Assembly: GCA_017561825.1 (NCBI GenBank)
Contig: JAFZBK010000018.1
Span: 1-46,885 of the forward strand
Direction: 5' to 3'
DNA: 46,885 nucleotides
DNA from: Prevotella sp.
GTDB lineage: Bacteria > Bacteroidota > Bacteroidia > Bacteroidales > Bacteroidaceae
The notes beneath the pieces were generated by a model. That model was given only the letters and a program-made list of their open reading frames with translations, searched no databases and was not told the origin of the DNA. This document shows, piece by piece, positions 39,042-46,885 of this stretch. The translations under genes were made by a program, and so were the position numbers. The stretch's first letter is position 1, and the number at the start of each line of letters is the position of its first letter.

Positions 39042-39293
39042 GTGGAATACTCAAAGCATAAAGGTCTGGCAGACAAGAAGTGCGAGGCTTTATTGCTTGA
39101 GTCCATAAAGGATCACGGGAGCTTGACAAAAAAAGAAATTGCAAGATTGCTATGGGATATTCTGCCAGACCAACTGAATGACAAGCAGAAAAATACGAAG
39201 GTTTATAATATACTTCGTAAGCTTAGAGAAGCAGGTAGAATCTCTAATATAACAAAAGGCAACAAATCTCTATGGTCGCTCGCAAAATCGTGA
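39042..39293 (+). pseudogene. Orphan winged-helix C-terminal fragment of an AlbA/RecG-like regulator
   Basis: The 83-residue frame begins at a GTG with a stop 40 bases upstream and no ATG. The sequence HKGLADKKCEALLLESIKDH, then IARLLWDILPDQLNDKQKNTK and LRKLREAGRI, matches the C-terminal winged-helix of AlbA/RecG-like putative regulators as I recall it. In those proteins it follows a DNA-binding and ATPase region that is missing here. It is either a decayed remnant or a small stand-alone DNA-binding protein. The stop codon sits in the loop of an inverted repeat (39277-39305). Confidence 0.5.
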
Positions 39294-39386
39294 AAATTGC
39301 GAGCGATTACGAGCGAATTTGCGAGCGGTTTTTGTAGGTGGTTACGCATAACGGATTGATAATCAATATGTTCTTTGCTCGCAAAT
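39277..39386. repeat. GCGAGC-containing inverted repeats
   Basis: CGCTCGCAA (39277-39285) and TTGCGAGCG (39297-39305) form a 9-bp stem with an 11-base loop holding the stop codon of the winged-helix fragment. A second pair, ATTTGCGAGC (39317-39326) and GCTCGCAAAT (39377-39386), brackets 50 bp. The rest of the gap to 39551 shows no gene. Confidence 0.55.
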
Positions 39387-39551
39387 GCTTAGGCCTAAAT
39401 ACAAAAGAGATGTTTTACGTGCGGTCAAATAAGGAGGAAACGGGTCGTATAGCAAATACGAATACCACCGTCGCGTTATTTTGAGGAAATGAAACCGTGA
39501 CAAATTGTCACCAGTTGAAAATGTTTTCGCCTGTACCTGCTATCATAAAAG

Positions 39552-39576
39552 AGAGACGTCACAACGTGACGTCTCT
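39552..39576 (-). terminator. Terminator of the alpha-glucan operon, possibly bidirectional
   Basis: An 11-bp perfect stem (AGAGACGTCAC at 39552-39562 with GTGACGTCTCT at 39566-39576) and a 3-base loop. On the minus strand it is followed by CTCTTTTAT and on the plus strand by TTATTTG. It lies 31 bases beyond the stop of the pullulanase-like gene. Confidence 0.8.
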
Positions 39577-39606
39577 TTATTTGTTTCTAGCACAAAAAGA
39601 CTTTTT

Positions 39607-41538
39607 CTACTCGTGAATAATCAAGGCTGATTGTGCATCTACGATGACCTTGGAGCCCTGAAGGGTGCCAAGCCCCTTTTCGTTGATCACCCCGTCGCAG
39701 CACACAATGGTGTAGTTGCCCTCTGGGATGGTGATTTCCGTGTCAGCCCTGCCAGCATTCAGGATGACGGTGATGTTGCGCCAGCTGTCGTTACCAGCAT
39801 TTTCTTTCAGTCGGTAGGCCACGATCTTTTCTGGCGTATCGAGGAATTCCAGATGCTTGCGCACCAGCTCGGCACTGCCTAAGCGGAAGGCGGGATGGTT
39901 CTTCCTCATGGCAATCAGGTTCTTGTAGTACTCGAACACCTTTGGATAGGTGGTCTTGTTACTCCAGTCGAGGTGGTTGATGCTGTCAGGCGACTCAAAC
40001 GAGTTGTGTACGCCTAACTTGGTGCGTAGCAGTTCCTCACCGCTGAGCATGAAGGGAACGCCCTGTGAGGTGAAGACAGCGGTCTGTGCGAGCAGGTCAA
40101 GACGGATCAGTTCGTCTTTCGAAACGCCTGGCAGACTCGCTTTCAGTCGGTCGAATAAGCACATGTCATCATGACAACTCACGTAGCTCATCATCTGTGT
40201 AGGCTCATTTGCCCAAGGCTCCTTCGAGTAGTTCACCTTGTCCATATCCACCTGCGGATGAGCAATAGCACCTGCAATGCCGAACTTCATGCTTTCCTTG
40301 AAGCCGAGAAGGTCGGATGACTTAAAGATCCTAATGCCCGAACCTAACCAGCCTGCTTTCGAGTCATCGTCAAACGGTCCTCTGAGTGCGTCACGGATCT
40401 CATCCGAGAAGGCGGCGATGCGCGGCATCTGCAGGATATTAGCCTTTACGCCCAGCTGTTCTGTGGGTAAGGCACACTGTCCTGCACTCCATCCCTCACC
40501 ATAGATAAAGATCGAGGGATCGATTTCATCCACCGCCTTTCGGATGGCATTCATCGTTTCAATATCATGACAGCCCATCAGGTCGAAGCGGAAGCCGTCG
40601 ATATGGTATTCGTTGATCCAGTGCTTCACGCTTTCGATCATGAACTGTCGCATCATCGGTTTTTCTGAGGCTGTCTCGTTGCCGCAACCAGAGCCGTTGG
40701 AGTAGCTTTTACCGGATTCTCCGGAATTTCCGGAATTTCCGGATAGCCGATAGTAATAGTCGGGATAAGTCTTTTGGAAGTTCGAGTGCTCGATGTCGTA
40801 GGTATGGTTATACACCACATCGAGAATTACGGAGATGCCCGCCTTGTGGAGAGCCTGCACCATCTGCTTGAACTCGCGGATGCGCACAGCAGGCTCGTAG
40901 GGGTCAGTGCTGTAGCCACCCTCAGGCACATTGTAGTTCACCGGGTCGTAGCCCCAGTTGTACTGTGGCTCGTCCAACCTTGTCTCATCCACAGAGCCAT
41001 AATCGTAAGAGGGCAGGATATGGATGGCATTCACGCCCAAGGATTTCAGGTGGTCGATGGCCCACGGCTCAGTGAGTGCGAGGAACTTACCAGGGTATTT
41101 CGCCTCTTCACGGGCAATGGAGAAATCGCGGTGATGCAGTTCATACACGATATTGTCCTGATAGGGACGCAGCACATGACGGTCGTCTGTCCATCCTTCA
41201 GGATCAGTATCTTTCATATCCATGATGACACCTTTCTCGCCATTCACGGTTACAGCCTTGGCGAACACGCCCGGTGAGGCTTGTCCGTTCACTACGAACT
41301 GATACTGTTCGCCCTTGTGGTCGCCTTTCAGCGTGGCTGTCCAGATGCTGTCTTTGCGGAGCTTCATCTTTACGGAATCCTTCCCCACCACCACATAGCA
41401 TGCAGCATCGGCAGGAGCAAAGAGTTTGAACACGGTTTCGCGAGACGAGTAGGTCACCTCATCGAAATGAAACGCTTGCTTGTCAGACTGGCATGCCATC
41501 ATCAGTACAACCATTCCTGCAATAATCAGTTTCTTCAT
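39607..41538 (-). CDS. pulA: Type I pullulanase-like GH13 lipoprotein
   Basis: A 643-residue lipoprotein (MKKLIIAGMVVLMMAC, Cys16) that debranches alpha-1,6 bonds of pullulan or branched dextrins. An N-terminal E-set/CBM48-like domain covers about 20-105. The pullulanase signature YNWGYDP is present near 195, and VVYNHTYD is catalytic region I. The catalytic residues are D319 (FRFDLMG), E348 (YGEGWS) and D457 (SCHDDM). An unusual loop at about residues 266-276 (SGNSGNSGESG) is encoded by 9-bp repeats and interrupts the usual link between YYYR and YSNGSGCGNETASE. It starts 2 bases after the GH97 stop and is the last gene of the operon. Confidence 0.92.
   Translation of the reverse strand: MKKLIIAGMVVLMMACQSDKQAFHFDEVTYSSRETVFKLFAPADAACYVVVGKDSVKMKLRKDSIWTATLKGDHKGEQYQFVVNGQASPGVFAKAVTVNGEKGVIMDMKDTDPEGWTDDRHVLRPYQDNIVYELHHRDFSIAREEAKYPGKFLALTEPWAIDHLKSLGVNAIHILPSYDYGSVDETRLDEPQYNWGYDPVNYNVPEGGYSTDPYEPAVRIREFKQMVQALHKAGISVILDVVYNHTYDIEHSNFQKTYPDYYYRLSGNSGNSGESGKSYSNGSGCGNETASEKPMMRQFMIESVKHWINEYHIDGFRFDLMGCHDIETMNAIRKAVDEIDPSIFIYGEGWSAGQCALPTEQLGVKANILQMPRIAAFSDEIRDALRGPFDDDSKAGWLGSGIRIFKSSDLLGFKESMKFGIAGAIAHPQVDMDKVNYSKEPWANEPTQMMSYVSCHDDMCLFDRLKASLPGVSKDELIRLDLLAQTAVFTSQGVPFMLSGEELLRTKLGVHNSFESPDSINHLDWSNKTTYPKVFEYYKNLIAMRKNHPAFRLGSAELVRKHLEFLDTPEKIVAYRLKENAGNDSWRNITVILNAGRADTEITIPEGNYTIVCCDGVINEKGLGTLQGSKVIVDAQSALIIHE
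40712..40743. repeat. 9-bp tandem repeat CCGGAATTT in frame in the pullulanase gene
   Basis: Units CCGGATTCT, CCGGAATTT, CCGGAATTT and CCGGA. Because the period is 9 bp it encodes a three-residue repeat (SGN/SGE) without shifting the frame. The motif TCCGGA is palindromic, so the array can form several alternative hairpins. Confidence 0.8.
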
Positions 41539-41540
41539 AA

Positions 41541-46300
<4,760 letters not shown>

Positions 46301-46389
46301 AGACCATTTAGTTAGTATTATGTTGCGAAATTACGCATTAATTCGCTTCGTTGGAATCGCAAAGGGGGAGTAATTGATGGTTTTGATGC

Positions 46390-46401
46390 GCAAACGTTTG
46401 C
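46390..46401 (-). promoter_or_regulatory. GCAAACGTTTGC palindrome, candidate LacI-type operator
   Basis: A perfect 12-bp palindrome with a central CG, flanked by further symmetry (TTTGATG on the left, CATCAAA on the right). LacI-family operators have this form. It is 90 bp upstream of malQ. A weak -7-like TAATTTCG (46326-46333, minus strand) lies between. Control of the alpha-glucan operon by a LacI-family repressor is inferred; no such regulator is encoded in the window. Confidence 0.45.
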
Positions 46402-46455
46402 ATCAAAGCACTCATTTCTATTCGATAAGTTGGATGTTGGAATGGCTCTTCGTCA

Positions 46456-46755
46456 TTTTTGTTGAATCGAAACAAAAACCAATGAAAACCCGCTTCTGTT
46501 GTCTGTGGGTTAACACCCGCCTGTTTTCAATCCGTGTATCAGTGAATACAAGTGCACTTGTCTTCCCTGACACACGAATCGCAAACTGCCTTACGGCATC
46601 AACAACAGAATCGAAAAACCCAAAAAACAATACCAAAACTATTTCGGTTTTTTAGCGATAGCGTTGGATTTTATCCGACCTTTTTTCGCCATGGCAAAGC
46701 CGAAACGAGTTTCGCTTTGCTCATCTGGCTTAACAAAAACGTTGGTTTTTCTTGG
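46456..46755. other. Non-coding region rich in inverted repeats
   Basis: No credible gene is visible. Motifs seen are: the pair TGAAAAC (46483-46489) and GTTTTCA (46523-46529); the 14-bp perfect palindrome ACAAGTGCACTTGT (46548-46561); and GCAAAGCCGAAAC (46694-46706) facing GTTTCGCTTTGC (46709-46720) with one unpaired base. GAATCGAAA occurs twice (near 46464 and 46611). Together with the next element this suggests a structured RNA region or a mobile-element remnant. Confidence 0.45.
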
Positions 46756-46869
46756 TTGTGCTGTAAAGCCGAAGGCTATCTATAGGTGTTAGTCAAAGAA
46801 TGGTTATGCTTGCATAAAGAGGGTTTGACTGATACCTATAGATGAATGCTCGAATAGCATACAGCACAA
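46756..46869. ncRNA. Possible four-way-junction structured element
   Basis: Four stems close on each other. P1 is TTGTGCTGTA (46756-46765) with TACAGCACAA (46860-46869), a perfect 10 bp. P2 is AGCC-GAA-GGCT (46767-46777). P3 pairs 46778-46797 with 46824-46843, with 2 mismatches in about 20 bp, and its apex has TTATGC-TT-GCATAA (46804-46817). P4 is TGCT-CGAAT-AGCA (46847-46859). Only a few bases are unpaired at the junction. It could be a structured RNA or a cruciform-forming DNA end. I cannot match it to a known family, and the strand is undetermined. Confidence 0.5.
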
Positions 46870-46885
46870 ACAAGGGTTTTGAAGG

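Noticed and set aside
39328-39480. Attachment site or tRNA remnant in the gap before the pullulanase terminator
   Set aside because: No tRNA-like arms and no integrase gene. Only GCGAGC inverted repeats could be supported.
46374-46785. Three short frames at the end of the window
   Set aside because: They overlap each other on both strands, have no similarity to known proteins, and coincide with dense inverted repeats. I treat the region as non-coding.
46756-46869. tRNA gene as an explanation for the cloverleaf-like fold
   Set aside because: Stem lengths do not fit a tRNA (10-bp closing stem, roughly 20-bp arm), and no TTCGA-type T-loop is seen.
46456-46885. Integron attC sites as an explanation for the inverted repeats
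   Set aside because: I could not find properly placed core sites (GTTRRRY and RYYYAAC) or an integron integrase.

Overview
The window looks like chromosome of a Bacteroidales bacterium, most likely Prevotella or a close relative. The evidence is a SusC/SusD pair with a hybrid two-component regulator, fimbrillin-like and BspA-type leucine-rich lipoproteins, the DUF177-rpmF-fabH-era-der gene order, and several Bacteroidetes -7 elements (TAnnTTTG). No rRNA, tRNA, CRISPR array, integrase or complete insertion sequence was found.

Layout. 1-570 is a non-coding repeat-rich leader with two tandem promoters for a Ser/Thr kinase (571-1698, +). Convergent with it is a compact six-gene minus-strand cell-surface operon (9693 down to 1663): a small lipoprotein, a 1155-residue fimbrillin/LRR/BACON/M64-peptidase fusion, a fimbrillin-like lipoprotein, a WG-repeat lipoprotein, a secreted protein and an LRR lipoprotein. 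9941-14390 (+) is housekeeping: DUF177, L32, FabH, Era, Der and a small lipoprotein. 14395-32024 is a polysaccharide utilisation locus (PUL). A SusA-like GH13 amylase and the hybrid regulator lie on the minus strand. SusC, SusD, a lipoprotein esterase, a CE1-like esterase, a GH3 enzyme and a second CE1-like esterase lie on the plus strand. 32025-39606 is a defence or plasticity island: a possible HsdM start fragment, a DUF4062/AlbA-type ATPase, a possible HsdS tail, repeat-rich DNA, an intact McrBC pair, and decayed gene fragments. 39607-46300 (-) is an alpha-glucan operon: GH77 4-alpha-glucanotransferase, GH97 alpha-glucosidase and a type I pullulanase-like enzyme. 46301-46885 has no credible gene but contains strong secondary structure, including a possible four-way-junction element.

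How the genes fit together. The GH13, pullulanase-like, GH97 and GH77 enzymes form a complete route for starch or glycogen degradation. The SusCD block between them carries three predicted esterases and a GH3 enzyme but no endo-glycanase, so an acylated glycoside or oligosaccharide is the more natural substrate for that block. The surface operon beside the kinase looks like an adhesin/protease module.

The most unusual signal is in the repeats. Short arrays with an exact 7-bp period sit at gene boundaries, where they encode C-terminal residues, stop codons or a start codon of neighbouring genes. One such array lies in frame inside the GH97 gene. Two other repeat types lie in frame inside the GH3 and pullulanase genes. 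All calls come from reading the sequence and from knowledge of the families; no database search was run.
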